A DNA stretch of 20,763 nucleotides from Rodentolepis nana (taxonomy: Eukaryota > Platyhelminthes > Cestoda > Cyclophyllidea > Hymenolepididae). Where the stretch lies: NCBI GenBank assembly GCA_900617975.1, contig UZAE01013604.1:1-20763 (forward strand). Direction: 5' to 3'. This document shows positions 8,943-18,644 of this stretch, piece after piece. The first letter of the stretch is position 1. Each line of letters begins with the position of its first letter. Both the position numbers and the translations under genes were made by a program. The notes under the pieces are model-generated. The model was not told where the DNA came from. It ran no database searches and saw nothing but the letters and a program-made list of their open reading frames with translations.

Positions 8943-10262
8943 GTAAGTAATCAAAGTCCTATTGAATTCATTTGATCGAACTAATGGGTGGTGACATAAA
9001 CACTAAGGCAGCGAAAACATAAAACAATTATTCAATATTTTAATTGTACATTTTATGATGCCTGTATTTACAGGTTATTTTATACCTTGTCCACCAATGG
9101 CCTTTTTAAACTAAACTAGATGTCTCACGTACAAAGACAAATCTATTTCGAAGCTTTGGTAGAAAGTGTTTAAACAAACATCAATAGCGCAAACGATAGC
9201 ACTTTTGCCCTTAAAATAAATTTAATAAAGTCTAATTTAACTAGCAATCTGTAGGCATTGAGTTATAGTGGGGGGGGGATGCTCGAAGGCCTTTTTTGAT
9301 CCTATCCTAAAAGAGGGTTTTGGTGGGGTCATAGCCACAATATCTGCAATGATCTATTGATTTACTCCAATTATTGATCGTGGCACTTGGTACAAATAGA
9401 CCGAGGCCCAACGGGAATGTTTTAACCGAGTTTGCCCACATCCCCAATAAACTGGACTGGCAGACCAATTGAATTGATTAAACAAGTCGAAGCTTGCTAG
9501 AATTCACTTACTATGAGCCCCTTTCAGTTGGAAATACTGGAACGACATGCCATCTATCACGTGCTAGCCGACATGATCGTACTTATAATTTGCGCAATTA
9601 GTCTATTCACACTGCTGACTCAGTTGTCGTATCAAGTCGACAGTGAACTAATCTCTTTCTCGTGCAACAAGACGTTAAATAAACACATTCAGCCTTAGCA
9701 AACTACTAAATTGCTAATTTCCTGCCTGAATGAGGGTTTTCAGGGTGAATCAAGCCTCCACCTTGTGGCTAAGTGAAATCTTTAAAACCCAGGTAGGGAG
9801 GAGGAAATGATTTAATTCAAAATTAATTCCCAACCAATAATCGATGAGCTGAAGGGAGTATTTAGAATTAATAATGCTCATTTTTCTTTACTAATTGCGA
9901 AAAAAAACCATAATTTATTGAATTGCGTTGTACGCTCATTATTAAGCCTAAGTATAGTTGATTAATTAATTTAATGAAAGGTAAGTAATTAGGGCATGTA
10001 TTTTCAGTGAACTGCTCAAGTTCTCTGTGTGATTACCTGTTTGTGCTATTAATGATCGGATGATGAGGTGGGATTACTTTTCACATATCGTTTGCACACT
10101 ATTTTCCTCTATGACTTTGTGAAAATGATTTCGGATTTGAAAATTGAACCTCTCTCTGCTCATTGATAGCATGTGCTCACAAAACTACGCCACGCATCCA
10201 TCAACACCCTCCCCCGGCCCCGCCTCTCTCCAACTTACAATCGGATCAATCCCCAATGGCTC
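8943..10262. other. Non-coding stretch, one doubtful small open frame
   Basis: About 1.3 kb of mostly AT-rich sequence without repeats shared elsewhere in the window. A G9 tract lies at about 9271-9279. A 61-codon open frame at 9513-9698 (separate entry) is the only candidate coding signal. GC content rises again from about 10170. Confidence 0.45.
9513..9698 (+). other. Unrecognised 61-codon open frame, possible exon
   Basis: Open frame from ATG with a hydrophobic stretch (VLADMIVLIICAISLFTLL, about residues 17-35) that could span a membrane. The bases before TTGGAAATAC, CCCCTTTCAG, resemble a 3' splice acceptor, so a terminal exon is possible. AATAAA occurs just before the stop (about 9679). 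The base composition is more balanced than the flanks. I recognise no family and see no adjoining exon. It may equally be chance. Confidence 0.15.
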
Positions 10263-10304
10263 CTTCCATTCTCTGTTCAGCTACCGATGAACAGAGAATG
10301 GAAG
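10263..10304. repeat. Perfect 17-bp hairpin, 8-base loop
   Basis: CTTCCATTCTCTGTTCA at 10263-10279 pairs exactly with 10288-10304 around the loop GCTACCGA. CTCTCTCC at 10223-10230 and GGAGAGAG at 10318-10325 could extend the fold with internal loops. The bare stem is shorter than a usual animal pre-microRNA. It could act as an RNA hairpin or cruciform, or be a small inverted duplication. Confidence 0.85.
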
Positions 10305-10488
10305 AGGGAGAAGGTGGGGGAGAGAGAGAGAGAAAGCCGCTGAATTGTGGCGACGCGGTTTAACTGTGTGGCGCCACCGAATTCTCTCCGCAATCTATAT
10401 GCGCATCTCTGGGTATTTTTGGTGGATCGCAAATAATGAAAATTACCAGTTAATTATATGTCAAATATACGAAAATTCGACATTAAGA

Positions 10489-10785
10489 CCGATAGACTTA
10501 CCTCCACGTGGTGCACCCTGGGCAACGTATACTCATACGGCAAAGAAGTCTATTCACTGGCAGTTGCCTTCTCACTTCAAACTACCATGACCCCACTGTA
10601 TGACATATTCCACAACTTCCACAGTACTCACCTCACATTTTTTCTAAATTTTCAACCTTCGTCTTTGAAACACTCTTCAGTTCCCCTCCTCTCGGATTTT
10701 TCACTTTGATGATCCTTCTCCCCTCTGTGAAGCCTGAAGTCAACCAAATGGCTGATATGATAACCATCAAAACCATCAAATAAAT
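10489..10785 (+). mobile_element. Short SINE-like retroposon, copy F
   Basis: Plus-strand copy, slightly 5' truncated: it starts at CCGATAGACTTACC and lacks the initial GGGGTGTG. A 9-bp target duplication, ACATTAAGA, lies at 10480-10488 and 10786-10794. The head core CCACGTGGTGCACCCTGGG and the outer arms ATAGACTT/AAGTCTAT are intact. ACTTAC at 10496-10501 is the donor complement. The tail is shortened to CCATCAAATAAAT, removing the acceptor-like motif. The AGCC...GGCT tail stem is kept as AGCC/GGCT. Confidence 0.85.
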
Positions 10786-11127
10786 ACATTAAGAGGGAGA
10801 GGTTGCTCCTCAAAGCTGAAAAGCAACTGATGAAATTCTCCCCTGGTGGTCAGGAGTACTGCGGGAATAACGACAGTTTGTAAAAGTCAACGGTAGATGA
10901 TTAATTCTTCCACATCTAATCCACCTCCACGAGGATGAACACGCTCCTAAATGATGTGGATGAATTTTTCTCCAAAGCACGACGACTATACAAGTAAAAA
11001 TAGTGTTGAAGCTGTTGGGCAAAATCGCGTATTTTTGTTCATAGGAAAAATTAAATTAACTTATTATTTTTTGGTATTCCTGTGGTTTCCATATTTGTTA
11101 CGCTATTCTAAAGTCTATCATTAATGT

Positions 11128-11451
11128 TTATATCAAATGGTAGGCGTTTTGATGGTTATCATTAGCCCTTTAGATGACTTCAGGCTTCACAGAGAGGAGG
11201 AGGAACATCAAAGTGAAAAAAGTCGAGAGGGTGGGGGGGGGGGGCAGGAGAGTGTTTCAAAGAAGTAAAAGAGACAGACACTATGGTAGAAAAAAGGTGA
11301 GGTGAGTACTGTGGAAATAGTCGAATATGACATACAGTGGGGTCATGGTAGTTTGAAGTGAGAAGTCAACTTCCGAGTAATAGACTTTGTTGCCGTATGA
11401 GTATGCGTTGCCCAGGGTGCACCACGTGGAGGTAAGTCTATTGCACACCCC
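11128..11451 (-). mobile_element. Short SINE-like retroposon, copy G
   Basis: Near full-length copy, head at 11451 and tail at 11128, with a short tail (ATATAAAC). The flank CTATCATTAATG (11115-11126) resembles CTGTCATTGATG (11452-11463) on the other side. A third version, CTGTCATTAATG, follows the neighbouring tRNA-like sequence at 11544-11555. The antisense donor is GAG|GTAAGT (GTAAGT 11432-11437). The acceptor-like triplet is TAG (11141-11143), still a usable AG. It contains a G12 run at 11233-11244. Outer arms AATAGACTT/AAGTCTATT are a perfect 9-bp match. Confidence 0.85.
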
Positions 11452-11462
11452 CTGTCATTGAT

Positions 11463-11535
11463 GCAATTATGGAGCAATGGATAACGCGTCTGACTACGGA
11501 TCAGAAGACTCCAGGTTCGAATCCTGGCGTGCTCG
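11463..11535 (+). tRNA. tRNA-Arg(ACG)-like sequence, probably a pseudogene
   Basis: A 73-base tRNA-like sequence. The anticodon stem TCTGA/TCAGA (11489-11493, 11501-11505) encloses the loop CTACGGA with anticodon ACG at 11496-11498. The T arm is intact: CCAGG, TTCGAAT, CCTGG at 11511-11527. Box B (GGTTCGAATCC) is perfect. The body closely matches arthropod tRNA-Arg(ACG). The 5' acceptor strand (GCAATTA) does not pair with the 3' strand CGTGCTC, and the D stem has an A-G mismatch. Discriminator G is followed by CAA, close to a CCA tail. It is flanked by direct repeats CTGTCATTGATG and CTGTCATTAATG. This suggests a 5'-damaged or retroposed tRNA copy and not a working gene. Confidence 0.7.
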
Positions 11536-11816
11536 CAACTTATCTGTCATTAATGTAGTAATGGGTTATTGTTAAGCTATGAGCTTATGAATATTTTTGG
11601 AAAGCCAGTAGAATCGTAAAGTGGAACCATTGAGACACTTCACCATAAATTCACCAGCCCTTATAAAACTATTCTTCAATGTCCAGCGTTCGGATTGGGC
11701 GTTCAGGTTTAATGAAGTTGACTTTACATGATCTTTGTCCAATGAATGCTTTTATCCAATTTAGTATGTAATGCTTAATACCAATCTTTGCCAATTTTAG
11801 AATTAGCTTCTCTTTC

Positions 11817-11878
11817 CATACTAAGTCCTAAGCTGATTTCAACTTTTCATACTAAGTCATATGCTGATTTGAAATTGA
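11817..11878. repeat. 31-bp tandem duplication in the retrotransposon
   Basis: CATACTAAGTC begins at 11817 and again at 11848. The two units match at all but two of the first 23 positions and then diverge. The 31-base offset shifts the reverse transcriptase frame just after motif A. Confidence 0.8.
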
Positions 11879-11906
11879 CGAAAACAGACTAAGGGTATTT
11901 CTTGCA

Positions 11907-11966
11907 TCAAGGGCATCTTTGATGTGTTTGTATGTATTTCTCGCTCAAGGGCATCTTTGATGTGTT
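11907..11966. repeat. Direct repeat of 22 bp, 38 bases apart, in the retrotransposon
   Basis: An exact 22-base segment (TCAAGGGCATCTTTG...) occurs at 11907-11928 and 11945-11966. It encodes HIKDAL twice and shifts the reading frame before motif A. Confidence 0.9.
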
Positions 11967-13483
11967 GGGAGAAAGTGGCTACTTGTTGTTTCGTTGATCT
12001 CTGTGGCCTAAAGCCTGCTTGTTCACTCCTGGTCTCAAGGAACCAGGTCAGCCTCCTGTTAACCATTCTTTCCATACGTTTAGCCAGCACACTTGTGAGG
12101 GAGATAGGCCTATAGTTGTCAAAGTTGCTAGGGTCTTTGCCCTTTTTTAGTACTGATATTACTATGACAACCTTCCATTGGTTAGGTACGAGACTGGTCT
12201 CCCAGATTTTGTTGTAAAGCGTCAGCATGGTTTCTTTGGCTTTTGTTCCTATTGTAATTATAAATTCCGGATGAATACCGTCTTCGCCAGGAGACTTCTT
12301 GCACTTTAGCTGTTTCATCACAGCATTACGTTTGCAAGGTCTGAATGGTTCAGTAAGTACATTATTTGGTGTTGCTATGTCTTCCTTAATTTCATCCAAC
12401 TGCCTTACTTGTATCGTTAAATCTCTTGAAGATTTTCTGACAAAAGGGGTTTTCTTTTGCTTGTGGGAATAGAACCCCACAAAGCAGTTAGCTATTTCGG
12501 AGTCGGTGGTAAGCAGTTTGTTTTTTAAGCGTATTGGTTCTTTCCTGGGTCTTTCTCTGTTGTTTTGGATGTTACCCAGGAATTTGAAAGTGCGTTGGCT
12601 ATCACTTTGATAGTTGATACTAGAGATGAACTTGTCGAAAGAAGTCCGTTTAGCTTGTAAGATGGCTTGCCTTTGGACAGCTGATTGTCGTCTCCAGGCT
12701 TGTACGTCTTCCGTTCTTCCAGTCTGATCAGCAGTGTTGCGAAGGGCGTCCCGCTTTCTTTTTAGTTCCTCAAGGTGTCTAGACCAAAACTCTCGATAGT
12801 GTTTAGTCTTGCCTCGGGGAATAGTTTTCTTTGCACATCTGATCATAATATTCGTGATATCATTGCGAAGTTTGTCAGGATGTTGGTTGAAATTGAGGGG
12901 ACCTGTGTGAAGTTCATTCTCTAAAAGGTTTGTGAATCTAGGCCAGTCAGCCTTCTTGAAGTTCCATGATAGCTTAGTTGGCACTTTCCATGTCATGCTT
13001 TTGCTGTCGATGGTAATACTAGCAATGACTGGTTTGTGACCAGAACCAGGATCGTCAATTATTTTGCGGCGTGTATGCTCGCTGATGTCGCTTGAAGCCA
13101 GGAATAAGTCAGGAGTTGTTCTGGTTCCATTGTAGGGCAAATAAGTAATTATAAGAACTTCGAAGCATTCCTTTTTAGCACATATTCTCACTCGGTTTTG
13201 AACAGGCGAGTGGGAAGGGTGGTTAGCGAAGTAAAGAAGTCAATGAGGCGAGAGAAGAGAAGGCTCTTGATGGAGGGAGAGGGGGCTGGGAGAGAGCGAT
13301 TTTTTACGCAAACTTCATTTATTCATTTACCTGTCTATCCGTGTAATAAAGCGAATCTAATTATGGATGCAGTGAAGCGCAAAGCAGTAAGAGAAATAAG
13401 GGCCGTCTGCAGAGGAGCGTTCGTTTCTTTCTGCCTCTCTTTAATTGCTCTGTCATAGTGAAATGAAAATGGGAGAGGAGGGT

Positions 13484-13504
13484 GGGGGGGGGGGGGGGGG
13501 GGGG
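13484..13504. repeat. Poly-G tract, 21 bases
   Basis: Uninterrupted G homopolymer, preceded by GGGAGAGGAGGGT. Confidence 0.9.
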
Positions 13505-14428
13505 TAGACTTATAATTAGATTCATAATGTGATGTAGCATGCTTGAAGTTCCCCTGTGGCTTAACAAAAAAAGGAATAAAAATCACTCCCAGGCTCATTT
13601 ACCTGCGGGCACTATCGAAGGGACACGTCAAGATGCTCCAAATGTCGGTTCCTTTGAGTTGGATAATTAAATTAAAGAAAAAAATAGCATACGGTATTAC
13701 ACGGTAGACAATACTCCTAATGGGAATAAGGATAATTCAAACAATACTCTGTCTTCACCTTCGGGAGAGGATATAACAGGATTGGAAGTTGAATTACCCC
13801 GGACTGCAACAGCTTTGATAGGGGGGGACGCGCAACAGCCCTCCTGTCTACAATTTCTTACCCTTTTCACTCCAAATCAATTGATGATTTACACATTTAT
13901 GGATAGAAATTTGTGAGCTTTTTTAAAGGAACTGACTTTCATTTAAGTCAAATTTCAAAAATCCCACTGTTCTTGTCGTCTGCAATCCTAAGCGGGTTTC
14001 AGCCACATTTTTTCCCTAAGAAGAATGAAGAAAGATGAACCATTTGTCTTTAGAATTTCCAATTATAAGCAAACGTTTAACAAGTCACAGTGTTGAGATT
14101 CACACTTTTGGTTTGTTTGCGCCTCTAAAACTTCTTTTCATACCTCTACCCAAATTCAAACAAGTTTCGCTAATCAATAATCAATTAAAACAAAAAAATT
14201 AAAAATTCGAAAATTCTTCATGATTTTGCACACTTCGTCCCTTTCAACGCACATTTCCATCCCTAAATAATGTAACATTCTCTGTTTTAGCAATAATTTT
14301 TTCAAATTAAATTTCCCACTGATTAGAACGAAAACTTGTTACATTCTTTAATTGCAAGTCACTTTACCGCACTTTAGTCTGTGTTTAGTGGTGTAAGAAG
14401 GTAATAACGATTTTAACCAAGCAGCCCG

Positions 14429-14445
14429 CCCCCCCCCCCCCCCCC
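14429..14445. repeat. Poly-C tract, 17 bases
   Basis: Uninterrupted C homopolymer, close to the CA microsatellite that follows. Confidence 0.9.
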
Positions 14446-14478
14446 TCATTCGGGTCACATTTGTAAGTGTACGTATAT

Positions 14479-14506
14479 ACACACACACACACACGCACAC
14501 ACACAC
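14479..14506. repeat. (AC)n microsatellite
   Basis: About fourteen AC units with one GC interruption. Confidence 0.95.
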
Positions 14507-14570
14507 CGCCAATACATGAATCATAAAGATGTGCGGTTTCTAATTAGAGCACCTGTATTTCCTCCCCACC

Positions 14571-14617
14571 CCCTCTGCTACCCCCCCCCCTCCNCCCTCT
14601 GCTACCCCCCCCCCTCC
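14571..14617. repeat. Tandem 24-bp C-rich units with an ambiguous base
   Basis: The segment beginning CCCTCTGCTACCCC occurs at 14571 and again at 14595. The only N of the window is at 14594, exactly between the units, so the copy number may be an assembly uncertainty. Confidence 0.85.
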
Positions 14618-14969
14618 ACCTCCACCCCCCTTCCAATTAGAGTGGGTGGGCTTGAGGGATAAATTATTAGCCCACAGTCTATCTGGCAAGCCGAAGTAAT
14701 TTAATAACCCCATTAATTTTACCACGTGTATCGTTATATACCCATTCAAAGCTATTATTCGGTAATTTTACCCAGTTTCACAAAGAACGAGGCAATTGCG
14801 TGTTGGGGATTCAGGGAGTAGAAGAGTCGTATGGAATATCAATAATTTAACTCTTGGAATTTGAAATAAACAAATTATGCAAGATCTGATCACGCGGTGG
14901 TACTTGGATATGACGAATAGCGAAGAAGAATGAAAAGGGATGGATTGAATGGAAGTAAATAACGAACTA

Positions 14970-16261
14970 TTAGGTTGGCAAATAAGTCATTGCCGATTTC
15001 AAATAAGAAGGCAAATTCGGAATTTTTGTTTAAAAATATAACTTTATTCAATTAGATATTGGCCGTTCTTGTCGATGACCTTTTTCCATCGTTCTGGCAG
15101 AGTAAGAATTCCCCGTTCGTAAAATGTCTGGTCTTTGCTATTAAAAAACTGAATTAGGTGTGATCCGACATCATCCGCGTTGTTAAAAATTTGACCATTT
15201 AAAGCGTTTTGCATGGAACGAAACAAATGGTAATCTGAAGGCGCAAGGTCAGGGCTATATGGTGGGTGTGACAAAACATCCCAACCCAGTTCCAATAATT
15301 TTTGCCGAGTAACCAGAGATGTGTGGGGCCTTGCGTTATCATGATGGAAAACAACACCCTTCCGATTTGATAATGCTGGCCGCTTATCTTCAATTGCATC
15401 CTTCAGTTTTTCGAGTTGTTCAACATACACATTTGAATTTATCGTTTGGTTCTGCGGCATGAGTTCAAAATACAAAATTCCTTTGTGATCCCACCACCAG
15501 ACTGACAGCATAATCTTTTTTTGGTGAATCTCTGCTTTTCATACTGTTTGGGCTGGTTGATCTTGCTTCACCCATGATCTCTTGTGAGTAACATTGTTAT
15601 AAACTATCCACTTTTCGTCGCCAGTAACTAGGTTCTTTAGAAATGGATCATTCTCATTGCGTTTCAGTAGCGGCGAATCACAGATGCTAATCCGTTGCGT
15701 CAAATGAATTTCCTTTAACTGGTGAGGGATCCATAAATCAAGTTTCTTGACATAACCAAGGGTTTTTAATTTTTTTTCAATGCATGTGTGCGACACATTG
15801 AGCTTCTCTGCAATATCTCGTGTTGTGCTGTGACGATTTGAATCGATAATGGCCTTGATATGGGTTTCATCCACTTCGACTGGGCGGCCAGATCGTTGTG
15901 AATTTTTCAGTGAAAAATCACCGGAACGAAATCTTTCAAATCAATTTCGACACTGCCTTTCTTTTAAGGCTTCATCTCCATATACGGCACATAACTTCTT
16001 TTGTGCTTGCGATGCATTCTTGCCTTTTCGGAAGTAATACAATAAAATGAGTCGGAAGTGCACGTCCTGTTCTTTCATTTTTAAATTGGGATAAAAACAA
16101 AACTAAAGAACTAAACAAAAAAAAATTTTTACTAATTAACCTAGAAGCCCATACAGTAAGAAAAAAATATAGGTTAGATGCTCTGGCCACGTTAACAAAA
16201 CAAAAGAAAGTATAGAGTGAATCTGTCAACAAAAATGGCAATGACTTAGTTGCCAACCCAA
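14970..16261 (-). mobile_element. mariner DNA transposon, complete ends
   Basis: A 1292-bp element of usual mariner length. The TA target duplication is at 14968-14969 and 16262-16263. The terminal inverted repeats, about 25 bp, are 14970-14994 (TTAGGTTGGCAAATAAGTC...) and the complement of 16237-16261 (TTGGGTTGGCAACTAAGTC...), matching at 23 of 25 positions. A single transposase gene runs on the minus strand and fills most of the element. Ends and protein resemble the cecropia/mellifera group of mariners, but the subfamily is uncertain. Conservation of both ends suggests fairly recent arrival. It could still be moved by a transposase supplied from another copy. Confidence 0.93.
15044..16078 (-). 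pseudogene. mariner transposase, two in-frame TGA codons
   Basis: Cut-and-paste transposase of the Tc1/mariner superfamily, 344 codons from ATG at 16078 to TAA at 15044, the usual length. The frame has no indel. Order of parts: first helix-turn-helix (about residues 10-45), a GRPVE linker, second helix-turn-helix (about 75-100), WIPHQL (the WVPHEL linker motif), then a DD34D catalytic domain with Asp in TGDEKWI, HHDNARPH and YSPDLAPSDYHLF. The last two aspartates are separated by exactly 34 residues, and all three are present. TGA codons at 15941-15943 (codon 46, where a conserved Trp normally precedes Phe) and 15539-15541 (codon 180) stop translation. Both are consistent with single G:C to A:T changes, so this is a young pseudogene. 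Confidence 0.92.
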
Positions 16262-16263
16262 TA

Positions 16264-18637
16264 GCTTTTTTAATGCATAAAGTCCTGATTTATTCATCAT
16301 CTCATCACTTGTTGAATAAAGCAGATTTATAGATTAAATTTCTTGATTCTAGGGGAAAATTGATTGCTTGAATTAATGAATTAATTATTGATTCATTTGC
16401 TAGGCCAAGAACACTTGTGCGGTACCTGAAAACCTTTGATTAAATTAGCCTAATATCATTTAACAGTGTATTATTAAAAAATTTTAAAATCCTTGTATTA
16501 AAATTTTATCCAAACGAATGGATTTACAAAGTTTTCCTGCTATGGAGGAAAATGTGTATCACAACATGAGTATACAATGAATTCAAGATGTAAAGAGGTT
16601 GTGTTTTTTTTGAATTTCAAAGGCACTGATTTGTCTGCTGTCTCGAAAGGAATAGAACCATTTTTGTAATATCTAAGTGTTCCATAACTCACTTCCCGTG
16701 ATTAGAACCTTAAGTTTCTGAATGAGTTAGTTAAAGCATAGCAAAATTCAAGCTCATTGGTTAGTTGATTGAAGTGTTGTAAGGTCCTCCCGATTCACTG
16801 ATCATCACTTCCAGAGTTCCATCTTTTTCTGTGAGGATACTCCTCCCTCCTCCCCCCCCCCCTCTTCCCCATAAAAACCTCCCTCACTCACTTGAGAACT
16901 TCACTTCAATGGTGTTTGGATGTTCCCTGATGGAAAAAGGGATATGTAGCATTCTGTAATGTCATATAATACATTCTTTAGGAAATGGGCGGACAGACTA
17001 AATAAGAAAGCCGCTTGTGAGCATGGCAGAGCTCATTAAATTTGTCTATTTCTAGTGAGCTTTAAAAGAGTGGCATTTTAAAAAGGGCATCAGCAGGTGG
17101 CACTTGATAACACAGAATTCCTTCGAAAAATCGATATACAGTAGACTTGCGCTTGGAAGGATTCAATTAACCCCCCCCCCTCCCCCAAGATGTCGTTAAT
17201 TTGCCACCAACTGAGGAAAATTTTTATTTAACTTTCCTTTCACTCATTCTTAAATTAAGCCTAATGTGTTTATTTTCGCTACAGTAACTTCTAAGCTTTT
17301 TTCGGCTCTATTACTACTGCTAAAGCCTCTTTCAAGTAGGCAGGTTTGTTTTAATTAAAGGGCCAAATTGCTCAATTTTAAACAACAGTAAAGAATTAAT
17401 TGTTTTACTCTTTCCCCTTAAGTCGGGTATAATTAGAGGCGAGGAAATGTTAAATTGTAGACTTTTATTGGATTTCAAGATTCATTATTCGCTTCTCGTT
17501 TTTAATTTCACCTATTTTTTTATTCAATATATATATTTATTTATGTATGTAAATATATAGAATAATTTCCCAGACAAAGGAATTTAAAAAATAGCCTAAT
17601 CTTGGGAAGACATCAAAACAAAATTTGAATAATAACGGCTTGCTTTCGTGCGACATCAATGTGAAAGACGCGATTGATGTGTTAATTAGTTATGCAAGAT
17701 GGAGATGGGCCATCTTGATAACCCAACCGAATTTCCTCCCCTCGTTAGTTCTCTCATGACCTCATCGTCAACGAGAGGTCCCTCGTTATTCATGACATGA
17801 CCTCTTTCGCGCATAGTTTTAGTATGTTACTAGGCCTGAGCACGTCCAAATAGGCGACAAAGTGATAATTTATAGGCATTCGAGGTGCTTGTTAGTGGAA
17901 TTTGAAAATAAAATTTGAGATTTCAGTTGCAGTGGAGCAAGGCAATCTTCAGTAGAGCTTCCTCCACAAATTAATTTAATAAATCAGTGATATTTGGTAG
18001 GGTTAGAGTGTCCTTCAAAGTTTCGTCCTCTTATTATTGGTTAACAGAAAAGGGTTGAGACATCTTAATGGTGCGACCAAACGCTACCTTAAATCAATTG
18101 GATAAATTAAAACAAATTTTATTTAATGAAAAATGAGCAAATTACAGAATTGATCATAGTGAGACTTGAACCATTCTGTCCTCATCATATGCGCCTATTT
18201 TATGGTTAATATTTTTGTTTATTATTAAATTATAGTAATTTAATTAATTTTCATCTTTAAATTCACCAAATTAATTTGTGAGCCACTTTGAAATAACATA
18301 AGCTGGGCAATAACTAATTAGAGTTCCCTGTTAAAAAATTGATAGAATATGATAGTTCATTGACCTTAAGCTATTTACTGCTGAGATCATACACGTGAAC
18401 CGTATGACCTTAGGAAAGGGAAATTGAATGAAACACTCATTCTCCACAGGGGATCCGTTCAACAGGCCAAAGATTTGTCATTGGCTCGATGGATTCCGTC
18501 CCCCCCTCCTCCCTCCCTTTGGGGTGTGTCGGTCATTTATTTATAAAAATCAATTAATTAAGTTAAAGTCCGAATTTATTACAATTCCTTCCCATAGAGG
18601 AACTAATAAATATTTGTTTTCTTCGGTAAAGAGTTGA
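16264..18637. other. Long non-coding stretch
   Basis: About 2.4 kb of AT-rich sequence with no recognised gene or transposon. It holds C-rich runs (16852-16862 and 17171-17180) and several TTAATTA-type motifs. The most structured patch is 17640-17830 (separate entry). The 69-codon open frame at 18428-18637 has no recognisable family. Confidence 0.45.
17640..17830. promoter_or_regulatory. Possible cis-regulatory patch
   Basis: A GC-richer island in AT-rich surroundings. It has a homeodomain-like TTAATTAGTTATGC, an 8-bp hairpin CAAGATGG/CCATCTTG around AGATGGG (about 17695-17717), CATGACCTC twice, and GACCTC...GAGGTC facing half-sites near 17757-17782 resembling nuclear-receptor elements. These are short motifs that occur by chance. 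Function is inferred only from clustering. Confidence 0.2.
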
Positions 18638-18644
18638 ATGTTCT

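Larger units (their letters stand above)
11700..13240 (-). pseudogene. Non-LTR retrotransposon (Jockey/I-like) endonuclease-reverse transcriptase fragment
   Basis: A minus-strand open frame of about 444 codons (13191-11857; the open region reaches back to a stop near 13240) encodes the end of an AP-type endonuclease (residues about 20-60) and the N-terminal half of a reverse transcriptase. RT signs are KKSPGEDGIHPEF (298-310), LKKGKDPSNFDNYRPISLTS (348-367), ERMVNRRL (374-381) and QAGFRPQRSTKQQVA (391-405). A 38-base tandem duplication then breaks the frame after HIKDALE. RT motif A continues in another frame as VNFKSAYD at about 11879-11856, interrupted by a 31-base duplication, and homology fades near 11700. 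The LPQG and YADD motifs are absent. The endonuclease SDH motif reads SGH, and the catalytic Asp of motif A is Asn. It has lost both ends and is inactive. Confidence 0.8.
13241..14967. other. Non-coding stretch between retrotransposon and mariner
   Basis: About 1.7 kb with no recognisable gene. The part from 13240 to 13480 is purine-rich and moderately GC-rich, with GAGA-type runs, and could be regulatory. Open frames here include one of 86 codons at 13198-13458 on the plus strand and proline-rich shadows of the G21 tract on the minus strand. None resembles a known family. Confidence 0.4.

Noticed and set aside
13335..13598. Two overlapping proline-rich minus-strand frames
   Set aside because: The prolines come from the G21 tract. 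There is no domain or start context.
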